A stretch of DNA of 64,000 nucleotides from Paenibacillus sp. MAHUQ-63 (lineage in GTDB: Bacteria; Bacillota; Bacilli; Paenibacillales; NBRC-103111): positions 62,001 through 126,000 of the forward strand of contig NZ_JARADB010000008.1 in assembly GCF_028765165.1 (NCBI RefSeq). Direction: 5' to 3'. The notes under the pieces are model-generated. The model saw only the letters and a program-made list of their open reading frames with translations, searched no databases and was not told the DNA's origin. A program made the translations under genes and the position numbers. Within the stretch, counting starts at the first letter, position 1; each line of letters opens with the position of its first letter. Positions 33,659 to 44,200 of the stretch are shown here, one piece after another.

Positions 33659-36481
33659 ATGATAGATTACGCTCCAGGTATGCGCGTTATTATCCGAGAT
33701 GAAGAGTGGATGATAAAGAAGGTTGAAACCAATAGTTTAGACCGAAAAACGATTTACTGTGTAGGAATATCTAAGTTGGTAAAGGATAAGGAAGCGATTT
33801 TTCTTACCGATATCGAAACAATAGAACAGGTTGATCCTGCAAAAACTAGACTAGTCATCGACGATTCACCGTTTTTCAAAAAATCCCGTCTATTTGTAGA
33901 AAGCAAATGGCGTCAGAAAATACCGACAAACTCCATGCTTCACGTTGGTGGAAAAGCAGCGATGGATTTAATGAATTTTCAGCTTGAGCCGGCTCAAGTT
34001 GCTCTTCGGCGTCCTCGCCAAAGAGTACTCATTGCAGATACCGTGGGCCTTGGCAAAACGCTTGAAGCGGGTATATTGATGGCCGAACTGATAGCCAGGG
34101 GAAAAGGAAAGAGGATTCTGGTCGTAACAGTAAAAAGTATGATGACGCAATTTCAGAAGGAGCTGTGGAACAGATTTACGATTCCATTAGTGCGACTTGA
34201 CTCTAATCATATCGCCAAGATTCGTTCGGAGTTGCCTTCTAACTATAATCCCTTTTTTTACTATGATAAAACCATTGTTTCGATCGACACCTTGAAACGA
34301 GACCTTGAATATAGAACGCACCTGGAGAATGCATGGTGGGATATTATTGTCATTGATGAAGCCCATAATGTAGCCGAAAGGGGTGGAAGGCAGGCACAGA
34401 GGGCAAAGCTTGCAAAATTGCTATCAGAGCGCTCCGATACGTTGATCATGCTCTCGGCTACTCCCCATGACGGACGAAGTGAAAGTTTCGCCTCCTTGAT
34501 GAATATGCTTGATCCAACTGCGATAGCCAATCCTCACGATTATTCCAAGGAGGATATTAAGGGGCTTTGTATTCGACGGTTCAAAAAGGATGTAAAAGAT
34601 CAGATTAAAGGTTCCTTTAAAGAAAGAAAGGTTAGCATTGAAAAGTGTGATGCATCCCCTGAGGAAGAAAGTGCTTTCAAGGTGTTTGCTGAAATGCAGC
34701 TTGAAATGGATACCACCAGCACTCGTATCGCCGGGCAATTATTTAAGACAAGCCTTGAAAAGGCAATGTTTTCAAGCCCCGTAGCTTGTCTAAAGAGTAT
34801 TGACGAGCGATTAAAGAAGCTTCATAAAAAATACGATGCAAGCCCTATAGGTGATATTGCGAAGCTTGAAAAGCTCAAAAGTACCTTACTCCGAATAGAA
34901 CCGTCATCCTTTTCACGCTACCAGAAACTATTGGACTTGTTGCAGGATAAGAACTATGGATGGAACGTAAAAAGGAAAGACGACCGGATTGTGATATTTA
35001 CTGAAAGAATTGAAACAATGCGCTACCTTGCAGCCCAGCTTCGCAAAGATCTTGAATTGGATGAAAATATCATTAAAGAAATGTATGGTGGCATGAGTGA
35101 TGCCGATCAGCAGAAAATTGTTGAAGATTTTGGGCGCGAGGAATCCCCAATCCGGATTCTAGTCGCTTCTGATGTGGCTTCAGAGGGAATCAATCTGCAC
35201 TATCTAAGTCATCGATTAATCCATTTTGATATTCCGTGGTCACTCATGGTATTTCAACAAAGAAATGGGCGTATCGATCGCTATGGTCAGAAAGAGCAGC
35301 CTGATATTCGCTATTTTCTCATTAACAGCAAGAATGAAAAGATCCGCGGCGACATGAGAATAATGGAGATTCTTGTTGCCAAGGAGGAACAGGCTTATAA
35401 AAACATTGGGGACCCAACCTTGTTGATGGGAACATTCAATGTCGAAGAAGAAGAACTCATTACGGCAACTGCTATTGAACAGGGGATAGGTGCTGATGAA
35501 TTCAGCAAACAAATTGATGAGACTGCAGATGATTTCGACCCGTTTGAACTATTAATGCAAGGTGCATCGTCTGATGAAGAGCCTCCAACTGTGGTAAATG
35601 AGGAGACTCTGTACGGGGATAAGGATTATTTACAAAACGCGCTCCTCTATTTCTCGCAGACTGAACAAAATCCGGTGCAAGAGCTGCAAACAGTTACGGG
35701 ACTTGAAATAACCGTTACCCCCGAATTAAATCGAAGATTAAAAGCTGTACTCCCGGTAGAAGCACTGCCGAAAGCCGACTTCATGCGTTTAAGTCCAGAC
35801 AAACAGTTCTGTATGGATGAGATGAAACGCAGCATGCAGAACAATATGGAAGATACAGCCTGGCCCCAAACCCAATATTTGTGGCCGCTCCATCCTATTT
35901 TTGAATGGGTCAATGACAAGGCCGGGCTCCTTTACGGCAGAGGAGAAGCACCCATAGTTGGCCTGTCCGGCAAATTATCTGAGAATGAATTTCTCTATAT
36001 TGTGGCTGGAACCATTCCGAATCGAAAATCAACTCCGGTTGTAGATGAATGGTTCGGGCTTCGATACATCAATGGACAGTTCGCGGAAGAACTGACGATG
36101 GAACAGGTAATAGCCAAGTCCGGCTATGGGAGAAGTGATACTCCTAACAGAAATAGGCTTTCCGAAGTAAGTAGGGAAGCAGCACAAGCCCTGTTGCCAT
36201 CTGTTGTGTCCCAGGCCCAACAAGTACTGAAACGATATAGCGAAGGGTACCGTAATCGAATAAATCCAGAGATTAGTGCGGAAATTGATAAGCTGGCTGC
36301 GCTCGAGGAGCGGCATAAGGATTACCAGCTATCTTTATTTGAAGACGATCGAAGGAAAAGTGCCAAAGAACGAGAAGTTGAACGAATTTTTAATGAGTTT
36401 ACGGAATGGGTGCGAGATACGCTGGAAATAAAGGACAATCCATATCTGCGGATTATTGCAGTTCTTACGGGAGTGAACTGA
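33659..36481 (+). CDS. SNF2/RapA-type helicase (DrmD-like)
   Basis: This 940-residue superfamily 2 ATPase has ADTVGLGKTLEAG (Walker A) near residue 127, IDEAHN near 232 and SATPHDG (motif III). The second RecA-like domain has VASDVASEGINL and QRNGRIDRYGQ near 534, the HepA/RapA subgroup of SNF2 translocases. The C-terminal 350 residues are without recognised domain and end in charged helices. It matches in size and architecture the DrmD helicase of class 1 DISARM, which also precedes an adenine methylase. GAGGTG lies 6-7 nt before ATG 33659. The methylase gene starts one base after its stop, so the genes are co-translated. Confidence 0.85.
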   Translation: MIDYAPGMRVIIRDEEWMIKKVETNSLDRKTIYCVGISKLVKDKEAIFLTDIETIEQVDPAKTRLVIDDSPFFKKSRLFVESKWRQKIPTNSMLHVGGKAAMDLMNFQLEPAQVALRRPRQRVLIADTVGLGKTLEAGILMAELIARGKGKRILVVTVKSMMTQFQKELWNRFTIPLVRLDSNHIAKIRSELPSNYNPFFYYDKTIVSIDTLKRDLEYRTHLENAWWDIIVIDEAHNVAERGGRQAQRAKLAKLLSERSDTLIMLSATPHDGRSESFASLMNMLDPTAIANPHDYSKEDIKGLCIRRFKKDVKDQIKGSFKERKVSIEKCDASPEEESAFKVFAEMQLEMDTTSTRIAGQLFKTSLEKAMFSSPVACLKSIDERLKKLHKKYDASPIGDIAKLEKLKSTLLRIEPSSFSRYQKLLDLLQDKNYGWNVKRKDDRIVIFTERIETMRYLAAQLRKDLELDENIIKEMYGGMSDADQQKIVEDFGREESPIRILVASDVASEGINLHYLSHRLIHFDIPWSLMVFQQRNGRIDRYGQKEQPDIRYFLINSKNEKIRGDMRIMEILVAKEEQAYKNIGDPTLLMGTFNVEEEELITATAIEQGIGADEFSKQIDETADDFDPFELLMQGASSDEEPPTVVNEETLYGDKDYLQNALLYFSQTEQNPVQELQTVTGLEITVTPELNRRLKAVLPVEALPKADFMRLSPDKQFCMDEMKRSMQNNMEDTAWPQTQYLWPLHPIFEWVNDKAGLLYGRGEAPIVGLSGKLSENEFLYIVAGTIPNRKSTPVVDEWFGLRYINGQFAEELTMEQVIAKSGYGRSDTPNRNRLSEVSREAAQALLPSVVSQAQQVLKRYSEGYRNRINPEISAEIDKLAALEERHKDYQLSLFEDDRRKSAKEREVERIFNEFTEWVRDTLEIKDNPYLRIIAVLTGVN

Positions 36482-36482
36482 T

Positions 36483-39400
36483 ATGGCAATTGATTTAACT
36501 GGAATCAGGAATGTGAACGAGTATTATACCAACCATTATTTGAATTCGATCTTTGAAGAGAATACGGCTGAATCGATCAGCACTTGGCGGACATCGGCAA
36601 AGGAAAACGAAAACATTCGGACTCCATGGTCATTGCTGCGCGAGACTGCACAACACTATTATGTCATGCGCGAAAGAAAGTCCCGTGCACGTTCGTCGCA
36701 AAGGTACCTTCTAATTCGGGATATGGCCGATATGTATATGGCTGCACTTGGTTATGAAAAATCGGTATCATTTACAATACCATTAGATGATGGGCAGAAT
36801 CATGCCTATATCTATTCGGAAATAAAAAAGCACAACGGAGCACCGTTGCTCTGGATTATGCTGTCGCATTCAGAGTCAGATGAGGACATGGCGTTGTTGC
36901 ATGAATATTGCTTTGATTCAACTTCGGTTGAAAGTCATGAAGGGGATAAGTCATATCTTACTAACGAAGATATGGCGACAAAACTGTTCTTTTCTCTGCC
37001 AGAGCCCCCCCGGTGGTTGATTGTGATCGGCGAAAATACAATCGCTCTCCTTGATCGGAACAAATGGAATGAGAAAAGATACTTAGAATTCGACATCGAG
37101 GAGATATTTAGACGCCGTGAAGAGAGCACGTTGCAGGCGATGAGTGTCTTATTGCATAGGGAAAGCCTATGTCCTGAAGAAGGGAATCCACTGTTGGATG
37201 CCCTTGAAGAAAATAGCCATAAGCACGCTAGTGGGGTTTCCCAAGACTTAAAATATGCATTGCGCGAATCGATCGAACTGCTTGGCAACGAAGTTCTTTA
37301 TGATAGGACACATAGACTAGGGTTAGACCTTGGGGATAGTCCCGTTGATGCTGGAGATTTATCTATTCAATGCTTGCGTTTTATGTATCGGATGTTGTTT
37401 ATGCTTTTTATTGAAGCTCGACCTGAACTCGGTTATGCTCCTATGAAATCGCAAGCTTATGTACAAGGGTATTCCCTTGAGAGCTTGAGGGACATCTCAG
37501 ATACTATTCGAGAAGAAACTAGCGAAGTCGGAGAGGGTTATTTTCTGCAGGAAACGCTTTCGCAGCTTTTCGATTTAATATATAACGGTTACCCCAAGAC
37601 TGAGGAAGAATTGAAGGAATTGTCTTCTTTCAAATCCTTACATCACCTATTTGTGATTGACCCTCTAAAAGCACATATATTCGACCCGGAATATACACCT
37701 CTGCTCACGAATGCTAAATTGAGAAATCGTGTGATGCTAAAGATTATTGATCTGATGAGCATCACTCGTCCCACAGGAAAAAGAAACGACCGTCGTGGTC
37801 GTATTTCCTATGCGGCTCTTGGCATCAACCAGATGGGAGCCGTATATGAGGCATTATTGTCTTATCGAGGGTTTATTGCGCAGGAAACCTTATTTGAAGT
37901 CAAGCGTGCGCGTGATGAAATTGATGAACTGGATGTAGGATATTTTGTCCCGGAGCATGAACTTGAGAATTATACAGAGGACGAACGTGCTCGTTATTCG
38001 GATGGAAAGCTGCGCAAATATGAGAAGAGCGCATTTATTTATCGTCTTGCCGGACGTGAACGCGAAAAATCTGCATCCTTCTACACACCTGAAGTTCTCA
38101 CGAAATGTCTGGTCAAGTATGCGCTGAACGAATTGCTTGAAAGAAAAACTGCCGATGAGATTCTAAATCTCACCATCTGTGAGCCTGCCATGGGCAGCGC
38201 TGCATTCTTGAACGAAGCCATCAACCAGCTGGCTGAGGCTTATCTCGACAAGAAGCAGAAGGAGCTTGGGGAATCGATATCTCATGAGAAGCGATTCAAT
38301 GAGCTGCAAAAAGTCAAGATGTATATAGCCGATCATAATGTATACGGCATTGACTTGAATCCGATTGCCGTAGAGCTCGCGGAGGTTTCGTTATGGCTAA
38401 ATACCATCCATAAAGGCGGTTATGTGCCATGGTTCGGAACGCAGCTGGTATGCGGTAACTCTTTGATTGGAGCAAGAAGACAGTGCTATCGGATCGAACA
38501 GCTGCAAACCGCTTCAAGCGGTATACGCTGGTATGATAATGCACCGGATCGTGTTCCCATGGACCATAAACGGATGCCCAGAAAGCAGGTGTATCATTTC
38601 CTGACGGGCGCCCCCGGTATGGCGAACTATACGGATAAAGTCATTAAGGAGCTTGCACAAGATAAATTGAAGATAATAAAAGATTGGAACAAGAAGTTTA
38701 CGCGGCCATATGATGAGGACGATATCCAAAATCTATTGCGCTTGTCCGGAATTATTGATGAATTGTGGGAAAAGCAGGTAAAGTTGCGTAATGAAGTGAA
38801 TGATAAAACATCTGATACCATTAACGTTTACGGTCAGAAGGTGGAAATGGAATCGTCTCGTACGACAATCCGCGAAAAGGACATGATCTATAAAACGCTC
38901 TATAAATCAGAGGAGCAGATCAATGCAGGGCCCTATGCAAGGCTCAAATTTGCCATGGACTATTGGTGCTCACTTTGGTTCTGGCCCATCGACAAAGCGG
39001 ACCTTATGCCCTCGAGAAGTGAATTTATCGCGGATATGTATTTGATATTGGAAGGCACAATTCAAACTTATAAGGGTGTTAGCGAAACTGTTAAAATGGG
39101 TCAGCTGTCCTTGTTCCCCACCGAACATGAACAGCTGGTTATTGATATTAATGAACTGTATTCCGGTATGGGCGTAGTGGACATTCCAAAGCTGTGCCAA
39201 CAACAACCTCGTCTTGCTTTAGTTAAAGAAATCGCCGATCACCAGAAGTTTATGCACTGGGAGTTAGAGTTTGCTGATTTGTTTGCTGAGCGTGGTGGAT
39301 TTGATTTAGTAATTGGTAATCCACCGTGGATAAAAGTAGAGTGGAATGAACAGGCTGTTTTGTCGGATAGGAATCCGATGTTTGCGGTAAAAGAACTGAC

Positions 39401-41201
39401 TGCAACACAAACTACGCAGCACAGGGCTAACGCTCTAGTAGATTCAAAAACAGTAGCTCTTTATTTAGAAGAATATGAATCTATGTCAGGAACGCAAAAT
39501 TTTTTGAATGCTGTTCAGAATTATTCTGAATTAAAGGGTCAACAAACTAATTTATATAAATGCTTCCTACCGCAAGCTTGGGGGTATGGTTGTAAGACTG
39601 GTATGAGCGCCTTTATTCATCCTGATGGGGTTTATGATGATCCGAAAGGTGGAGTTTTGAGGGAAATCCTATATCCGAAGCTGAGGAAGCATTTTCAGTT
39701 TACCAATGAGCTAAAATTGTTTGCTGAAGTCCATCATAATACGGTTTTTAGTTTGAATGTTTACTGTAATTTGGCCTCCGCTTCATTTGATACTATTGGA
39801 AATCTGTTTGCTGTAGATACGATAGAACATTGTTATGACAAATCGATAACTGGAGCATTACCTGGAATCAAGGACGAAAATAATAACTGGAATACAAATG
39901 GACATCCGGGGCGTGTTGTTAAGGTTGATAGGAAAGAACTTGAACTGTTTGCAAAGTTATTTGACGGTAGTGATAACTGGAAACAAGCGCGGTTACCGGT
40001 AATTCACGCGCAAAAGTTAATTGAGGTTTTGTTTTGTTTTGCAGATCAGGAGACGTTAAGTAGTATTCGAGATGAGATTTACACAACCGAAATGTGGCAT
40101 GAAACAAACGCACAGAAGGATGGAACTATTATACGAAAAGTGCATGTTCCAGAATCGACGTTGGATATGATCTATTCTGGACCGCACATTGGTATTGCGA
40201 ATCCATTGTTTAAAGCATCTCGCAGGGTATGTAGATTAAATAGTGACTTCGACAATATTGATCTAACCGCTATTCCAGAGGAGTACCTACAAAGATGTAA
40301 CTATTCGCCTGCCTGTACAACAGGCGAATATTCACAGCGTATGCCGTCAACAGGATGGGGCGAAAAAGCATCTCAATCTTACCGCATTATTGCACGGAAA
40401 ATGCTTAACTTGAGTGGAGAAAGGACACTAATTTCAGTAATGCCCCCAATGTCTACAGGCCACATTCATGGTATCTTCGGTGTATCATTTAAGCACCTAT
40501 CAGTGGCATTACAGGCATTGGGACTATGGGCATCAATACCATTTGACTTTCTTGTGAAGGTATTAGGGAAGTCGAATCTTCAATCTGATATTGTTCAGCG
40601 TTTTCCTATGTTTGACTTTAACGATAAAATTAAGTCTCTATGCTTGAGAGGTGTTCTTTTAAACGACTTAAATTCACAATATAAACAGTTATGGATTGAA
40701 TCTTTCAAATTATTATCTGGTGCAGAAGGTTGGTCAAAACAAGATCCGCGTCTTTATCCAGATAGATTTAGCTCCCTAACTTCTGAGTGGACTTGGGACA
40801 CACCTCTGCGAACAGACTACGAACGCAGACAGGCACTAGTGGAGATTGATGTGCTTACCGCAATGGCATTGGGGATGACACTGGAACAACTGAAAACCAT
40901 ATATCGTATCCAATTCCCAGTATTACAACAATACGAAGCGGATACATGGTACGACCAGAACGGTAGAATTGTATTCACCAATAACCGTAGCCTAACAGGG
41001 GTAGGGTTCAGCCGTACAGAGTTTGAACCGATTAAGCATGCCCAAGCGGGTGAAACGTTCTATAGCACAATTACCGATGATAAGATGCCTGGTGGCCCTG
41101 TAGAGCGTACCCTTGAATATGTAGCCCCTTTTGATCGATGTAATCGGGAGCAGGACTACGAGACAGCGTGGGCATTCTTTGAGAAGAAATATAAACAGTA
41201 G
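36483..41201 (+). CDS. Giant N6-adenine DNA methyltransferase (DrmMI/PglX/Eco57I-like)
   Basis: This 1,572-residue protein has a methylase core in the middle: SASFYTPEVLTKCLV, then ICEPAMGSAAFL (SAM-binding motif I) near residue 566, YGIDLNPIAVELAEVSLWL, and DLVIGNPPWIKVEW (catalytic NPPW) near 945. The 550-residue N-terminal region resembles the restriction-side region of Eco57I-type enzymes, but no clear nuclease motif is seen. The long C-terminus should hold target recognition. Such enzymes methylate adenine in a specific site to mark self DNA. Position between an SNF2 helicase and a DUF1998 helicase is that of DrmMI in class 1 DISARM. No PglZ or BrxC is present, which argues against BREX. 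Confidence 0.88.
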   Translation: MAIDLTGIRNVNEYYTNHYLNSIFEENTAESISTWRTSAKENENIRTPWSLLRETAQHYYVMRERKSRARSSQRYLLIRDMADMYMAALGYEKSVSFTIPLDDGQNHAYIYSEIKKHNGAPLLWIMLSHSESDEDMALLHEYCFDSTSVESHEGDKSYLTNEDMATKLFFSLPEPPRWLIVIGENTIALLDRNKWNEKRYLEFDIEEIFRRREESTLQAMSVLLHRESLCPEEGNPLLDALEENSHKHASGVSQDLKYALRESIELLGNEVLYDRTHRLGLDLGDSPVDAGDLSIQCLRFMYRMLFMLFIEARPELGYAPMKSQAYVQGYSLESLRDISDTIREETSEVGEGYFLQETLSQLFDLIYNGYPKTEEELKELSSFKSLHHLFVIDPLKAHIFDPEYTPLLTNAKLRNRVMLKIIDLMSITRPTGKRNDRRGRISYAALGINQMGAVYEALLSYRGFIAQETLFEVKRARDEIDELDVGYFVPEHELENYTEDERARYSDGKLRKYEKSAFIYRLAGREREKSASFYTPEVLTKCLVKYALNELLERKTADEILNLTICEPAMGSAAFLNEAINQLAEAYLDKKQKELGESISHEKRFNELQKVKMYIADHNVYGIDLNPIAVELAEVSLWLNTIHKGGYVPWFGTQLVCGNSLIGARRQCYRIEQLQTASSGIRWYDNAPDRVPMDHKRMPRKQVYHFLTGAPGMANYTDKVIKELAQDKLKIIKDWNKKFTRPYDEDDIQNLLRLSGIIDELWEKQVKLRNEVNDKTSDTINVYGQKVEMESSRTTIREKDMIYKTLYKSEEQINAGPYARLKFAMDYWCSLWFWPIDKADLMPSRSEFIADMYLILEGTIQTYKGVSETVKMGQLSLFPTEHEQLVIDINELYSGMGVVDIPKLCQQQPRLALVKEIADHQKFMHWELEFADLFAERGGFDLVIGNPPWIKVEWNEQAVLSDRNPMFAVKELTATQTTQHRANALVDSKTVALYLEEYESMSGTQNFLNAVQNYSELKGQQTNLYKCFLPQAWGYGCKTGMSAFIHPDGVYDDPKGGVLREILYPKLRKHFQFTNELKLFAEVHHNTVFSLNVYCNLASASFDTIGNLFAVDTIEHCYDKSITGALPGIKDENNNWNTNGHPGRVVKVDRKELELFAKLFDGSDNWKQARLPVIHAQKLIEVLFCFADQETLSSIRDEIYTTEMWHETNAQKDGTIIRKVHVPESTLDMIYSGPHIGIANPLFKASRRVCRLNSDFDNIDLTAIPEEYLQRCNYSPACTTGEYSQRMPSTGWGEKASQSYRIIARKMLNLSGERTLISVMPPMSTGHIHGIFGVSFKHLSVALQALGLWASIPFDFLVKVLGKSNLQSDIVQRFPMFDFNDKIKSLCLRGVLLNDLNSQYKQLWIESFKLLSGAEGWSKQDPRLYPDRFSSLTSEWTWDTPLRTDYERRQALVEIDVLTAMALGMTLEQLKTIYRIQFPVLQQYEADTWYDQNGRIVFTNNRSLTGVGFSRTEFEPIKHAQAGETFYSTITDDKMPGGPVERTLEYVAPFDRCNREQDYETAWAFFEKKYKQ

Positions 41202-41236
41202 TATTTTCTACGTCGTTACATAGGGGGAGATTCTAT

Positions 41237-44200
41237 TTGATACCTTCAGTACTTGCAAGGCAATTGCAGGGAGGGTTATGCGATTATATCGACACGACTT
41301 TCCCAATGTCCAATTACGCATTCAAAGGTACTCTGTCGAACATGCTGGGTACGAAGAACTCCGTATTCCGAGATCCCTATGTCGCCCTACGTTTGCCTTT
41401 CAGGGTAGCGGAGGAGGAGTCCGTTAAATTTGATGCGATCCATCCCAAACACAAACCCTATTTGCATCAACAACGGGCATTCGAACGGCTAGCGGGCGAA
41501 GACGGGCGATCCACATTGATTGCGACAGGCACAGGCAGCGGTAAGACGGAATGTTTCCTTTATCCGATTCTGGAGTATTGTTACCGTCACCGGGGCGAAC
41601 CTGGTATTAAAGCACTGATCATCTATCCGATGAACGCTCTTGCTTCCGACCAAGCGAAACGCATTGCAGAGCTCATCGATGAAAGTCCGGAATTGCGCGG
41701 AAATGTTAAAGCGGGTATGTATGTTGGAGGTTATGAGGCTAAGGCCTCTCGCACGATGAGTAAGGACCGGATTATCACCGATCATGAAACGTTGTTGGCC
41801 AGTCCTCCGGATATCTTGTTGACCAATTACAAAATGCTAGATTATTTATTAGTACGTCCAAAAGACGCGTCGCTATGGGCAGCCAATCGTCCCGACACCT
41901 TGAAATATATAGCTGTCGATGAACTTCATACCTTTGACGGCGCACAAGGTACGGATTTAGCATGCTTATTGAGACGTCTGAAAGCTCGATTATATACGCA
42001 GCAAGGTTATTTGTGCTGTGTAGGAACATCGGCAACGATGGGGTCAAAGGAAAGTGCGCGATACATCAGAGACTATGCAAGCAGCATCTTCGGCGAGGCT
42101 TTCGAGGAAAACGCGGTAATTACCGAAGATAGACTGACTGCTCCGGAATTTTTCTCAGGATATGAGATTGAAGACTTCTCCCTTCCATCGGAAGAACATT
42201 GCCAGAAGCTAGTGTCTCATATTAACGAAGGAGAACTGGAAGCCTATTTGCAATGCGCGGCTGAAAGCTGGTTTGAAGACCGCTTTGACAAATCGAATAT
42301 AATGGCTGCCGACGCACGGCTTAGAATGGGCAAGCAATTAATGAAGCACAGCTTCATGCAGCACATGCTTGGTCTCATGGAAAACAACTATGTTCAAGTA
42401 GAATATATCTGTGGGCAAGTAAAAGAGGTATTTCCTAATATTTCGAGGTTGAGCAATCCCTCAATTGCACTTGATGCATTATTTGCTTTGATTTCTCATG
42501 CAAGAATCGGAACAGAAGGAAGTTTACGCAAATTAGTGGATGTTCAGGTGCAGTTTTGGATGAGGGAACTCAGGCGATTACTTGCCAAAGTCAGTGGAGA
42601 TCATATTGAGTATGCACTTGCAACAGACTTGAATGAACATCAGGCGAAACAATATTTGCCTGTCGTTAACTGTCGGGATTGCGGGGAGACCGGTTGGGTT
42701 GGTGTCCTGAATGAAAGAAATAATATGGCAATGGTTAACTTGGACACCTTCTATAATTTGTATTTTAGCCAAGATAGTAAAGTGAAAATGGTCTACCCTT
42801 CCAATGAAAAAGCCAAACCACCGGGTATGATTCCAGCCCGTCTATGTACGGATTGTCTACAGCTTGACCTGGGGGAGGGAGGCAAGCACTGTTCTTCTTG
42901 TGGGAATAGAAGCATTCCGGTTCTATTGCCGCTAAATAATATTGTAGGTAAAGGTGATAACAAGCAATTTTTTTGTCCGTTCTGCAACAGTAGGCATGGA
43001 TTGTCCCTAATGGGATTGAGGAGTGCCACAGCTATTAGTGCGGAGGTTACTCAACTATACTCTTCAAAATTCAATGACGATAAGAAACTGCTTGCTTTCT
43101 CGGATAATGTCCAGGATGCTGCACACAGAGCGGGATTTTTTAATTCCCGTACGTGGAAATTTGGTTTACGTGGTGCCATCCAACGGTTTGCCCTTCGTGA
43201 AGGAAAAGGATTATCCCTGGATCAATTTCAAACGCGGTTTATTGAATACTGGCGCAAGAACCTGACGAATGAAGAATTCGTTAGTTTTTTCATTGCACCT
43301 AATATGACTTGGATGAGCGCCTATGAAAGAATGAAAACAGCAGGAGTTCTTGGGCATGGCGTTGAGGCAAATCGCCTCATGGAAGGAATAGAAAAACGAA
43401 TCAAATATGAGATTATGTTGGAATATGGAATGAGTTCCCGCATCGGCAGAACACTGGAAAAGTCTGGATGTTCAGTGTTAAGCTTCGATGGGGACAAAAT
43501 CGGAGAAATAGCGAATCGGATAAGGGAAAGAACCATAAATGAGCTGGGCGCGCTAACCAAGTGTCAGCCTGAAGTCTTCCAACGTATGGTTGTTGGGTTT
43601 TTACATATCATGCGGTCAAATGGAGCTTTTCATGATTCCGTATTTAATACATTTACCATGAATGAGGGGAAAGCTTATCTACTCTCAAATGACAAAACAA
43701 AATGGATGCCGGGTACAGCGGCAGGACGAAATATCCCCCGTTTTATTTATAAGCTAAATGAAGGTTCGAAACGGCTTTGGAGCTTTGATGCGCTTAAGGG
43801 GAATTCTAAATACGCCTACTGGATCGATGCTTGCATTGACGAACCCTTAATAGGTGAAGATGTTGCGGACCATATTGCAGAAATTATATTGAGTGAACTT
43901 ATCAGGGGCGGTATTGTTGAAACGCTCCCGTCACCGCCCGCTTACGCAGTTTATGCCATTAATAAATCTGCCGTTCGTATTTCAACAGATGTGAGCCAGT
44001 TGGTTTGTGATCAATGCGGCACAGGTGTCTCAGCTTCAGAAGAGAATAGGACCTCGTGGGTCGGAGCACCTTGTATTCGCCATACTTGTGGTGGCAATTT
44101 GGTTGATGACGAAGAACAGGAGCTTGGCTATTATGGAAAACTATACAGCAATGGCGATTTGATTCGTGTTAATGCGCGGGAGCATACGGGCTTATTAGAG